Shown here in pieces: positions 8,380 through 18,161 of a stretch of 25,651 bases of DNA. Where the stretch lies: positions 1-25,651 of the forward strand of contig FTLJ01000228.1 in the NCBI GenBank assembly GCA_900155495.1. The letters are read 5' to 3'. Under the pieces are notes generated by a model. The model was not told the origin of the DNA, did not search any database, and saw only the letters and a list, made by a program, of their open reading frames with translations. Source of the DNA: Porogramme epimiltina (lineage: Eukaryota > Basidiomycota > Agaricomycetes > Polyporales > Polyporaceae). The stretch's first letter is position 1. The number at the start of each line of letters is the position of its first letter. Position numbers and translations under genes: made by a program.

Positions 8380-9778
8380 TGAAGTACAAGACAAACCCAC
8401 GTTGGCGGCTTGCTCTCTGGTCAATCGTGTGTGGATGCAAGTCAGCCGCGATCGCCTGTTCCGTGCTGTCGGCATAAAAGGAGGATCTCATGATGGTGAC
8501 GGTTGTGTTCGTCGTTTCCTTCATGCCCTCCAGGAGCAAGAGAAGACTTCAAGCACTCCCATTTCGCGTCATATTCGTCAACTCACGTTCAAGGGAAATC
8601 TTGGATTGTTCAACCGAAATGGAGATGGCACGCCTCTCTCCCTTGGCCTATTGTGCACCTTGCTCAATCGAGTCCCACAAGTTACTTCACTCGCCTTCCA
8701 CGAAATGCAGATCACCGATGACTTCCCTCCTACAAAGGATGGGATCACGTTTCTATCGAGGGACGCCTGGTCCCAGAGATCTATGCATTCTCTGGTCATC
8801 ACTGGCCTAGTCACCACCCTCGAAACACCCCTCGTTCTCACCAGCCTAGTGAGCCTCTTCAACAAAATTCATTTCTTAGGCCTCTTTTTGCCCATAGAGC
8901 CGAAGAATGCACCTCATTCTGTACTGGAGTCATCTCGCACGGTTGAGGTCCGATCACTGTCCGTAATCTGCTTGCCTTCGACAGTGGCTACTCCGTTCTA
9001 CGACTTGCTCCATGGATCAGGGACTTTCGACGGAGTGTTAAAGAATGCATCGTTGACGCTACTAGAGGGCCTGGAGACGGCTTATCCACCACAAGCGGCA
9101 TACGAGACACCTATGCGCGTCCTGCGCCAAGCTGGTCCCCATCTTCGTGTTTTGGAGCTTCGGCTAACGTCAGATTTTCTGACCTCGAGAGTTCAAGGTA
9201 GGCCCAATCATATGCGCAATCTAGTACCCAAAAAGATGCTCACCACCTCACTTTCCACTTTAGCTGTCTCCGACCCATTGTCTCTTTCCACCTGTACCTC
9301 CCTCGAGACATTCATGCTATGGGCCGGAGACGACTCGGAGGAAGACAGGCCTATCCCATGGCTCCAAGTCAATCACCATCGTGCCTACGCAAGGCTCCTC
9401 TTGTCACTCATCACTTCCTCCAGCGGAAGCGCTATTTCCTCACCGCATCCGCTCCGCGCTTTCACCCTGAAGCTCTCTTTCTCAGACATGCCACTCGAGG
9501 ATACATCAGAGATTACAGAAGCTATGGTTTTTCAAGTATGGGAGCCTCTGGAAGACGCATTGTTGACATTCCCCCTCCTGAGCCGAGTCGCGGTCCTATT
9601 TGACGGAGTGGCGCAACTAGATGTTGACACGGAGTGGGAAGAGGAAATGGAGGTCCGGGTCCGCGCACAGTGTCTCTCCCGCCTGTGCCAGAAAGTAATC
9701 TTGGATGTGAAGTTTCAGCAAGAGACGTCTCTTCGCCAATACTCACCGTGGTATACCGAGTTCTCCTCCCTTCCATAG
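8270..9778 (+). CDS. F-box protein
   Basis: A 502-aa single open frame. Residues about 26-67 form an F-box: LLPIDIVYDIIDEV, then PTLAACSLVNRVW and RLF, the hydrophobic pattern that binds Skp1 in SCF ubiquitin ligases. The rest is Leu-rich with irregular repeats, resembling the LRR-like C-terminal region of the large Agaricomycete F-box families, and would choose the target protein. The target is unknown. A possible 66-nt in-frame intron (9198-9263, GTAGGC..TTTAG, branch CTCAC) contains no stop, so both a 502-aa and a 480-aa product can be read. It converges with the DUF4419 gene, whose stop is 161 bp away. The second F-box gene at 16313-18161 has the same architecture with low visible identity. 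Confidence 0.85.
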   Translation: MSVGLNVLVNRTSISKSATPPKGGNLLPIDIVYDIIDEVQDKPTLAACSLVNRVWMQVSRDRLFRAVGIKGGSHDGDGCVRRFLHALQEQEKTSSTPISRHIRQLTFKGNLGLFNRNGDGTPLSLGLLCTLLNRVPQVTSLAFHEMQITDDFPPTKDGITFLSRDAWSQRSMHSLVITGLVTTLETPLVLTSLVSLFNKIHFLGLFLPIEPKNAPHSVLESSRTVEVRSLSVICLPSTVATPFYDLLHGSGTFDGVLKNASLTLLEGLETAYPPQAAYETPMRVLRQAGPHLRVLELRLTSDFLTSRVQGRPNHMRNLVPKKMLTTSLSTLAVSDPLSLSTCTSLETFMLWAGDDSEEDRPIPWLQVNHHRAYARLLLSLITSSSGSAISSPHPLRAFTLKLSFSDMPLEDTSEITEAMVFQVWEPLEDALLTFPLLSRVAVLFDGVAQLDVDTEWEEEMEVRVRAQCLSRLCQKVILDVKFQQETSLRQYSPWYTEFSSLP

Positions 9779-9939
9779 ATTATACTGCTTCGGTGAGGAG
9801 TTGTGCACCGGGGCATGTCATTCACCCGTGTCAGAGTTACCTTGTGCATGTGTTCATACGATACACACTCGCCATTACAACACCCTACATCCTAACAGAA
9901 TACATTGGAACACAAAGTGGCTCGCGGACATGCTTTGAC

Positions 9940-11602
9940 TTAGCTCAATTGGTACATAAACCATTGCGGGGACGGGCTGACAGTATCAAGCTTGCCTTTA
10001 TTCACCGACGCTGATGCCTTCAACGCAACATGACCTGCGACCATCATGCACGGGATCTCCAAGTTGTCGTCCAGGATTGTTACATTCACCTCGCCATAGC
10101 CCAATGGGACGTTGTCAGGATCCATGATGAAGTATTCGACTCCATCGAGCGTGTAGGCGTGCCCCCCGTACGTTCCTACGGCGACGAGGAATCAATGAAT
10201 GGCTATGGCGTTACATGGCAGAAGGCGTACCTCGCGCCATCACACTACCCCCCTCTGCGGATGGGGATCCGGCATCCGGCGTCTTCTCAGTGGTGCCGTT
10301 TTCAAACAACGGTAGCTTCTGCGATGTTGATGAAGAGCTGCGCGTTCTCCGAGATAGTGCGAGCACCGAGCTCAAGCGTCGAGCAAGCCCCTTTCCTACA
10401 CGGCCTGCTCCAACCGCCGGAGTTTTGGAAGCCGTGTACTCCTTCGAAGGAGCTGAGACCGCGGGAGGAGGCGAAGACACGTCTACCGGCGGAGCACTCG
10501 GGATGACGCTCGGCATCTTCCGCGGCTTCCACTCTCCCTTAGGGGACCACACGCAGAACGCCGTGATCCACCCACTCAGCTCCTCCGGGCCGCACATTTC
10601 GTCAGAGCGGCACGCTACGTGGCTCCAGAACGTGCGGTCGGGCGCGCCGTCGAAGGCGCTCACAAACCTGCGGAGGATCGGGCGCAGCATCTCCGCCCAG
10701 ACGGAGGGCTGGTCTCCGAGCTCGTAGAGGCGGTTGAGCCGGACGAGGATGCGCTCCCAGTCGGACTTCTCGCCCTCGAGCGTAACGGAGGGGATGCCGC
10801 AGGTGATTCCGCAGTAAAATTCGAAGTACCTAAAGGGGCATTCAATGAGGTGGTGGGCAAGTATGAGGAGCGTAACGCATACGCTTTGAGGGTGCTCATC
10901 ATCACGATCGAACATATAGTCCGGTCGCGTGCGGTCGTAGTGGTGAAGTCTGGTAGGATCCATTCCACAAGTGTCTTGTCCGTAACCTGTATTTTTTCCA
11001 ATCGTTAGCTTTTGGACTCGTAGTAGATATCCCGTAGGTGGGGCGAAAGGACGCACGTTCTCACCGATTTTATCGGCGAACGCATTGGCGACGACCGCGT
11101 AATCGTTGTTGCGCCCGAGGTCGACCATCAACTCTTTCTTGCCATCGTGTTCAACGAAATATTGGCGAAGCTCCTCCGCGTGTGCATTAACGCTGAGAGG
11201 AGTCCTTCGGTGAGTGGATGTTCAGGATACCAGGCGGGATGACCGGCTTACTAGAAGCTGAACTGGGTGAGGATGGCCAACCACACGTCATCAGGCCTAA
11301 GGGGCTGTCAGTATTGAGATTACATAGGAGCGAATGAAGGTCTCTCACCGTATTCGCAAATGGTGATGGGAGCCGTACGCTTCCAAAACGGCGTGCACAA
11401 ACCCATTCGAGCGAGGCATTATTTGAGGGAGATCTTTCTTGATTCCTGGTTCATCGAGAGAGCTCTGTAGCATCCGGCGGCAGCGCTTCGCCTGGGCCTC
11501 GCAAGCCCCAACGAAGATACGCCTTGTGTGATTGTCGATGGAGCTCCGCGAGAGGGGAACCTCGGATGCGGCATGGTCGGCAACAACGAAAGTGACTGGC
11601 AT
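9940..11602 (-). CDS. DUF4419 domain protein
   Basis: The exons are 11602..11349, 11296..11252, 11192..11057, 10986..10883, 10829..10231 and 10175..9940, with introns of 52-70 nt in consistent phase, giving 457 aa. Family hallmarks appear in order across exon joins: MPVTFVVADHAA at the start, NGFVHAVLEAY..HHHLRIRPDDVWLAILTQFSFYVN, EWILPDFTTTTARDRTI, YFEFYCGITCGIPSVTLEG..DW, LSGWITAFCVW, then MDPDNVP and MVAGHVAL near the C-terminus. The family's function is not established. Unusual here is a Ser/Pro/Ala-rich, probably disordered stretch at about residues 283-379 separating the main domain from its C-terminal part. No signal peptide or membrane segment was seen. The start fits the family's usual N-terminus. 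It lies head-to-head with PWP2 and tail-to-tail with the F-box gene. Confidence 0.92.
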
Positions 11603-12401
11603 TTGGAAGTTGTTGATAAGTCGTGACTAGTAGTGGATTTAGCAATATAAGCGTAAAGATGTCAGTGGTCCAAGTTTGAGGACCATAGGAAAGTGAGATG
11701 TGGGCGTACCTCAGGACCTGGTCCTTATATGTGTGGGGCCCGCGGCCTCATACAGCGCCCAATACCTGGGCGCGGTTGTCAGTAGGCCAAGGCCTCTAGG
11801 CGGGAAATTGGAATGGCTTTCACACGCGCTTGCTGTGATCAAGGAAGACGTCCTGACATACACAGCCTTCTACAAACGTTCCGGGCTACGTGGATTGATT
11901 CTGGACTCGCTTTGTGCCTCTGGAGAATTGCCTGCCAGTATTTTCGCAGGTCGGTACCTCAGACCCACAGAGGAACGGCGTGTCTTTATCAACGTGTCGG
12001 CATTTGCGAGCTTCATGTCAACGCTGAGGTGAGAGAGCAGAAAAGGGTACAAAGGGAACATCGCCGTAGTCATAGAAGTAGCATCAGGGCCCCACCCACA
12101 TGTTGCGCTGCAAAGGAGCTGCAAATGGGCGCTGCTAATGGAGGCGAACTTGCCACGCGCGCCGTCACTCGGTGCGTGACACTTTCATGTGATCGTGACT
12201 CTGTGTGACGCCATGCGGGCACGTGCTCCTCGCAGAATTTGTGGGCGCCTGAATTTCCCTCGCCCGCCCTATTCCCTCTGCCGCACTGCGTCTTCCTCAT
12301 CGGCTGCTCCTCCGACCCTTTGCCTCTCTACGTCGTTTGTGCTCCCCTCCTCTTCGTCCTCAATATAAAACGGCGCAATACACCTGCTTTCATCGTTTAT
12401 G
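11603..12401. promoter_or_regulatory. divergent promoter region between DUF4419 and PWP2
   Basis: This 799-bp gap separates the two start codons. On the DUF4419 side, TATAAG reads on the minus strand at 11729-11724, about 122 nt before its ATG. On the PWP2 side, the DNA from about 12250 to 12360 is pyrimidine-rich, and TATAAAA (12364-12370) lies only 32 nt before the ATG, so transcription may start upstream of it or give a very short leader. A cluster of TGAC motifs and a GCACGTGC E-box lie at 12163-12226. The plus-strand open frames at 11700-12208 have no recognisable domain and are regarded as chance. Confidence 0.5.
12163..12226. promoter_or_regulatory. cluster of CGTCAC/CGTGAC motifs with a CACGTG E-box upstream of PWP2
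   Basis: CGTCAC (12163-12168), CGTGAC (12175-12180), CGTGAC (12194-12199) and TGTGACG (12204-12210) lie within 48 bp, followed by the palindrome GCACGTGC (12219-12226). TGACG is a bZIP/CREB-type half-site and CACGTG a bHLH site in known systems; binding here is inferred. Confidence 0.4.
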
Positions 12402-15400
12402 ATGAAGGCGAATTACCAGGTACCAAATTTACCTCCTCTGAGTACCGCCGATGCTCACGCCGCGTTCTAGTTCTCAAATCTTTGCGGGACTGTTTATAGG
12501 CAGGGAAACGTGCTGTTTACCCCCGATGGAAACTCTGTTCTCAGCCCCGTAGGAAATCGTGTGTCTGTGTTTGACCTTGTCAAGTAAGTGCTGCTTTCGA
12601 TCGCTGTGCTCTTTCTTACCCTTAGCAGCAACAAGTCTCGTACTTTCGCGTTCGAGAACCGCAAGAACATCGCCGCGATTGCTCTCAGCCCCGACTCAAC
12701 CGTCTTGTTAACCGTGGACGAAGGTACGTCCTCCCTCCCAGTTCGCGCGGCCGTCCATCTCCGTGTTAGAACCCTCTATATTTTGCGGTCTTGAACGTTC
12801 CTTCTCTTCAACCATACTACTCTTTCCTATTTGTCCCTGGAGATGTGCATCCCCATACCAAGCCCACACAAGTCAATTCAGCAATCCTACTCGTCCTGTT
12901 TCCTCGCCGTTGCCTCTCTTGCCCACACATCGCCTTTCCCTTGTCCTTATTTCAAACCAGTACTTCGCGCATCTTTGTGCCTTTCACGCCGGGGAAGTTG
13001 CGATTTGTGCTATCAAGTACGATGTTCTTGGTTGAACCACCTCCTAAACGCCTTTTCTCTGAGTACGAGCTACACCGCGAAGGGATCCCTGCGCCGAATG
13101 GCAACACCATACTAGGCTATGATATGTTTCGGGCTACGGAAATAGACGGCCATGGATTTCATCTTGTCACGGTCACTAGAATACACTCGCTGACCGATCT
13201 CCAGATGGCAGGGCCTTGCTCGTAAATTACAAGCGTGGGACTGTTCTACACCACTTTAACTTCCAGAAGCCAGTGAAAGCTCTTAGCTTCTCACCCGACG
13301 GAAGGTTAGTGGTTTGCTCTGCGTTTCAAATCTCATTCGCCTCACCGCAAAGCCTCCCAGGTACATTGCCGTATCTCATGACTCTCACGTGCAAGTGTGG
13401 AGGACGCCAAACCATCTTGTCCGAGAGTTTGCCCCATTCAACCTTCACCGGACATACACTGGACATCATGACGAGATCTTGAGTATTGAGTGGTCGCCGG
13501 ACTCGAAGTGAGTGCGAAATTGTGTTCTTCTCTGCAGCTAGCTTAGGACGCAGGTGCTTCATGACCACGTCGCGGGACATGACAGCGCGGCTGTTCACAC
13601 TTGACCCTATGGAGGGTTTTCGACCGAAGACATTTGCGGGTCACAAAGACGCCGTCCTTGGTGCCTACTTTTCCAGCGACGCAAAAACCGTGAGGTTTCC
13701 GTTGTTACAGCCAACTGCATTTCGCTGACACTGGCGCAGATCTACACTGTCAGCCGCGATGGCGCTGTTTTCACCTGGAAGGCCAAGGCCACACAAGACG
13801 ATGATGAAGACGACGATTCGAGCAGTGAGGAAGACGGACCCATAGCGTCGACGTCCCGAGGTACCGGTGCCCTCTTCAGCGAGATCGCAAGCACGCGCTG
13901 GGGAGTCCACAAACGCCACTACTTCAATCAACCGGGGACGAAGGTGGTCTGTAGCACGTTCCACCACGGCTCGAATCTCCTCGTCGTGGGTTTCTCTACA
14001 GGAGTTTTCGGGCTTTGGGAAATGCCGTCGTTCTCCAACATTCACACCCTCAGCATCTCGCAAGAAAAGATCTCGTCGGTCGCCATTAGCCCCTCCGGCG
14101 AATGGCTCGCGTTCGGAGCGAAGAAGCTTGGTCAGCTTCTCGTATGGGAATGGCAATCAGAATCCTACGTCCTGAAGCAGCAGGGCCACTTCTTCGACAT
14201 GAATACCCTCGCCTACTCCCCCGACGGCCAGCACATCGCCACGGGCGGTGACGACGGCAAGGTCAAAGTCTGGAACACGACCTCCGGGTTCTGCTTCGTC
14301 ACCTTCTCTGAACACTCCGCGGCCGTGTCCGCCGTCGAGTTCGCGAAGCAAGGTCAAGTCCTATTCACCGCATCCTTAGACGGCACTGTCCGCGCATTCG
14401 ACCTCATTCGCTATCGCAACTTCCGCACCTTCACCTCTCCTGCGCCAGTTCAGTTTTCCTGTCTCGCCGTCGATCCTAGTGGTGAAGTCGTCGCGGCAGG
14501 ATCAACAGATTCCTTCGAGGTGTTCCTGTGGTCTGTGCAGACTGGCAAGCTCCTCGACATCCTCACCGGTCACGAGGGACCCCTCAGTTCACTCGCCTTC
14601 TCACCGACCGGGAACCTCCTCGCCAGCGGGTCGTGGGACAAGAGCGTACGCGTATGGACGGTCTTCGGCAGGTCGCACGCCGTAGAGCCTTTCCAGATGA
14701 GCGCGGATGTGCTGGCAATAGCATTCCGCCCGGATGGCAAAGAGCTTGTAGCGTCCAGTCTCGACGGCCAAGTGATGTTCTTCGACGTCAACCTCGGAAA
14801 GCAGACGAATCTCATCGACGGACGGCGCGACATCTCGGGCGGGCGAAAAGCGGACGATCGAATGACGGCCGCGAACAGCGCGTCGGGCAAGTCGTTCAAC
14901 TCGCTCGCGTACACCGCCGATGGGCGCTGCATCATCGCTGGCGGGAACAGCAAATACGTCGTCATCTACGACGTCCGCGAAGGCGTCATGGTCAAGAAAT
15001 TCCAGATCTCGCAGAACCTAAGCCTCGACGGCACCGAGGAGTTTCTCGACAGCCGCCGCATGACGGAGGCGGGCAACTTGGACCTCATCGATGACCGCGG
15101 CGACGAAAGCGACCTCGAAGACCGTGCGGATGCGGCGCTGCCCGGCGCTCAGCACGGCGACCTCTCGAAACGGCGCTATCGCCAAGAGGCTCGCACCAAG
15201 TGCGTGCGCTTCTCGCCGACGGGGCGCGCGTGGGCCGCGGCGTCGACCGAGGGCCTGCTCGTGTACGCCGTCGACGAGGGCGCGACGTTCGACCCGTTCG
15301 ACCTCGACATGGAGCTCACGCCCCAGGCGCTGCTCGCGACGCTCGAGCGACGCGAGTTCCTCAAGGCGCTCGTGATGGCGTTCCGCCTCAACGAGCGGCC

Positions 15401-15841
15401 GCTCGTGCAGCGCGCGTACGAGGCCGTGCCCCGTGCGGACGTGCGGCTCGTCGCGCGCGCGTTGCCCGCCGTGTACGTCGGCCCGCTCGTGCGCTTCGTC
15501 GCGGAGCACATGGAGCGCAGCCCGCACGTCGAGTTTGACCTGCTCTGGGCGGGCGCGCTCCTCGGTGCGCACGGCCGGCTTCTGCGCGACCACTCGGGGG
15601 AGTACGCGAGCGTGCTGCGCGCGCTGCAGAAGGGTCTGGTGGACTTTGAGCAGCTGGTGTCGAGGCTGTGAGTAGTGGCTTGCGCTTGTGCGTCGTGCGG
15701 ATGCTGACTTTTGCGCGCAGATGCGAAGACAACAGTTCAACGCTGGCGTATCTCATCGACCAACTGAAGGTTCAACGACAGGCGGACGAGGCTGATGTGG
15801 AGATGGACGACTCGTCCAGGCAAGAGATCAGCGCGTTCTGA
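12402..15841 (+). CDS. PWP2: periodic tryptophan protein 2 (PWP2/UTP1), WD40 subunit of the UTP-B complex
   Basis: Nucleolar component of the small-subunit processome, needed with the U3 snoRNP for early pre-rRNA cleavage and 40S assembly. The exons are 12402..12419, 12471..12583, 12629..12723, 13205..13304, 13361..13507, 13554..13689, 13740..15667 and 15721..15841, giving 885 aa, normal for the family. The N-terminus FSNLCGTVYRQGN and VLSPVGNRVSVFDLV match PWP2 closely. Many WD repeats follow (for example TGHHDEILSIEWSPDSK, AGHKDAVLGAYFS and TGHEGPLSSLAFSPTGN with SWDKSVRVW), forming two beta-propellers. An acidic Asp/Glu/Ser loop lies near residues 220-240. The Utp12 C-terminal helical domain runs from about 732 to 860. 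Two ATGs stand in tandem (12399, 12402); the second gives the usual MK start. Intron 2 ends in a TAGCAG tandem acceptor; using the first AG adds one Ser. Intron 3 is 481 nt, about nine times the local norm. Confidence 0.96.
12724..13204 (+). other. unusually long PWP2 intron 3 (481 nt)
   Basis: Donor GTACGT, acceptor CTCCAG with a CTGAC branch site at 13190. The flanking exons join in frame to restore the conserved VDEDGRALLVN, so no coding exon is missing. Most other introns in the window are 45-65 nt. The first half is pyrimidine-rich. A 144-codon plus-strand frame (12791-13225) crosses it, but it is out of frame with PWP2 and has no recognised domain. No convincing snoRNA box pair was found. 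Confidence 0.8.
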
Positions 15842-16312
15842 TATCTCTTACTGTTGATTAGGTCGGTCGCGGTATTGTGAGCTGATCGTCTCCCGTAGGC
15901 TAGCACCTAAAAGTACACTAGTAGAGCTCAAACTACGACTGTAATAGTAGCGTGGCGCGACGCCCTTGCCGTTCAGTTAACGTGTTGTAATTGATCGTGA
16001 CAATCCGAATCTGCCACATCGACCTCGTCAGCTACCATCTGAGACAACACTGTCGAAAGCGCGATTGGCCCTTTTTCAACTGAGCAGGATGGAAGTACAG
16101 GAACGCCGGACTAAACTCGCTCAGCTCGCGCGTTCACTGTATCATCGAGTAAAAATTCCCTTCACCAACGCCTGACGCGTTCGTATTGCATGCCAGAAAG
16201 AGACAGTTCAGACCAAACTAATGGGCATGCGATTGTATAGTAGTTGTGTGATCACGAATGCTATGATATCACGCCGTCGAAACCCTACCCCGCACTCCAC
16301 ATGATCATCCGC
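15842..16312. other. intergenic region between convergent genes
   Basis: Contains the 3' UTRs of PWP2 (plus strand) and of the second F-box gene (minus strand). It is less GC-rich than the flanking exons. No gene, repeat or structured element was recognised. Confidence 0.65.
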
Positions 16313-18161
16313 TCACCACTCCTCGAACCGATCGTAGTCTTCGGTCATCACGCTGAGCCGCGGCACCGGCGTATCCTCCAGCAGGATCTCCACGCGCCCC
16401 GCCTCCCACATCTTTGGCAGCTGCCGCGCAACGAAGCCCGTAATCACCGCGACGGTCTTGCACTCGTCCGCAGCATACACGTCGCAGAGCTCGAAGCGTA
16501 CCGCGCGCGCGCTGTGCGACCCGAGGGCGGGGAGCGCCCCCAGTGCGTCGTCGAGCGCGGCCCAGGACCCCCATTGGCCCGAGGGAGCGACGGGCTCGCC
16601 GCCGCTGCCGCCAGTGTCCGCGTTGTGCTGGCGCTGAAGCATAATAGGCGCTACTGAGGCATAGAGTACCTTGAAGGTGACCTCGCGGAGCGTGCGCGGA
16701 GCAGTGCGCGGGGAGAGCATGCGCGCGTAGATCTGAACGGCGGCGTGGATCACGGTGAGGACGTCCCAGGGGAGCTCGGCGTTGGTGAGCTCGCCGAAGT
16801 CGATGAAGAGCGTGAGCTTCTCGAGGTTCGGGCAGAACGCGAGGTCAATGTCAGTCCAGAAGGAGTCTGTACGAGGAGGAGCGCGTGAGCAAGGAAAGGG
16901 GAGAACGGGAAGAGGCGACGCTGTGAGTGTGGCGAGGCTCACCGGGGATGTTAACGATGGCGGAGGAGATGTCGAGGCCCAGTTCTGTGAGGTGTGGGCC
17001 AACCTCGGCGGCGAACTGGAGGAACATGCCGACCTCTTTGAGCGTATCGCCTGAAAACTGGAGCGAGCGCAGCGTGCCGTCAAGAGCGCCTGAAGATTTG
17101 ACGCAGTCGTACAGGTAGTTGACACATTCTGGGTCGTCGAACGCTTCCAGGATGAGACGCCGGACGACCGGGAATGCAGGGGGAGGGAAGTGGTCGACAT
17201 ACGTCCCTGGGGCGGGAGGGCGGAAGCGCCATGGACCTGACTCGATGTACAGCATGTCCAGGTCGGAGAACATACAGACTACTTGCATGAGATGGAGGAC
17301 GTCGTCGGTCAGCGAAGAGCAGGCGTTGATGCACAGATTTCCGAGCGGGCGACGCAGAGCAGATGTTGAGGTGTTGACCAGGGGAAGCTCCACAGACGAA
17401 GAGTCGTTACAAAGGCGCAGCCCCTCCAGCGCGAGCGTACTTAGGTTGGGCAGCAGAGGTAGGAGGGAGTGGAGTAGAGTGAGAGGAAACCTGGCGTGGA
17501 ATGGCTTCCAGTATTCCGCCTCTCCTGTGTTGATGTTGTCCACACCGAGATGCTGAACAGTCCCAACCTCCTGCACTGGGACGACCGCCATTCCGGCTTC
17601 TGGAGGGGCTTCTGGAGGAGAGCTTCCGAAAACATCAAGTAGGCGATCAACCCATCCCGATCCGCGACTATCAAACCACGGAAGGATAGAACTTGAGGAT
17701 GACGGGGGCAAGAAGGGTGTGTAGAGATCTTCTGAACCATCGAGCACTTCGACGTCCAAGATGCATGTCCTGATGTCCTCGGCGTGTAAAAGAGTGTCGT
17801 CACCGTCGATGACAAGATGATGGATATATCTGCCTATATCAGCCTCCGGCTGGTGTTTGCTGGTCACAAGGTGATCGATGAAGCCATTGATCACAGGGCA
17901 GACGGTTTTGCTAGAAACACGAAGGCATACGTTGCGGAAGAGGCGAGCTTGACTGACCGGGCGCCAGGAGCGACATACGAGAGAACAAGCGTTGAGGGAG
18001 GGCCTGTCGGATAAGTTTTCTATGACGAGATACTCGACTTCAGTGGGGAGGAGCATGCTTGGTCGTGCTGTCTTGCTGAGCGTCGAAGAGACGAGAGGAA
18101 ACCGAGTGCAGAGTTCCAAGCACAGAAGAGGTGCAGTGGGAGTTGACTTGAGGTGTCCCAA
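16313..18161 (-). CDS. F-box protein
   Basis: Two exons, 18161..16943 and 16866..16313, joined across a 76-nt intron (GTGAGC..TACAG), giving 590 aa. An F-box lies at about residues 37-79: LLPTEVEYLVIENL, PSLNACSLVCRSW and ARLF, the Skp1-binding pattern. The long C-terminal part is Leu-rich with irregular repeats and two low-complexity Ser/Pro stretches (around 150-200), and would recognise the substrate, which is unknown. The start is uncertain: an internal Met36 (18056) lies directly before the F-box and is the more usual family start; the 35 extra residues have no motif. The final GC-rich exon encodes an Ala/Gly-rich segment. It converges with PWP2. The architecture parallels that of the F-box gene at 8270, but the two share little sequence beyond the F-box. 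Confidence 0.85.

Noticed and set aside
11041..11060. GTGAGA donor at the end of DUF4419 exon 3
   Set aside because: Although closer to consensus, it breaks the phase; the GTGCGT eight bases downstream joins in frame and restores the family motif.
11700..12208. Two overlapping plus-strand frames (110 and 131 codons) upstream of PWP2
   Set aside because: No recognisable domain, they overlap each other in different frames, and they sit in a divergent promoter region.
13019..13193. Possible box C/D snoRNA in the long PWP2 intron (ATGATAT at 13119 and CTGA at 13190)
   Set aside because: The C box has two mismatches, the flanks do not form a good terminal stem, and the CTGA coincides with the intron's branch site.
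15018..15740. 240-codon minus-strand frame opposite PWP2
   Set aside because: It is a shadow of the GC-rich PWP2 coding strand; the translation is Arg/His/Glu-rich without a domain.
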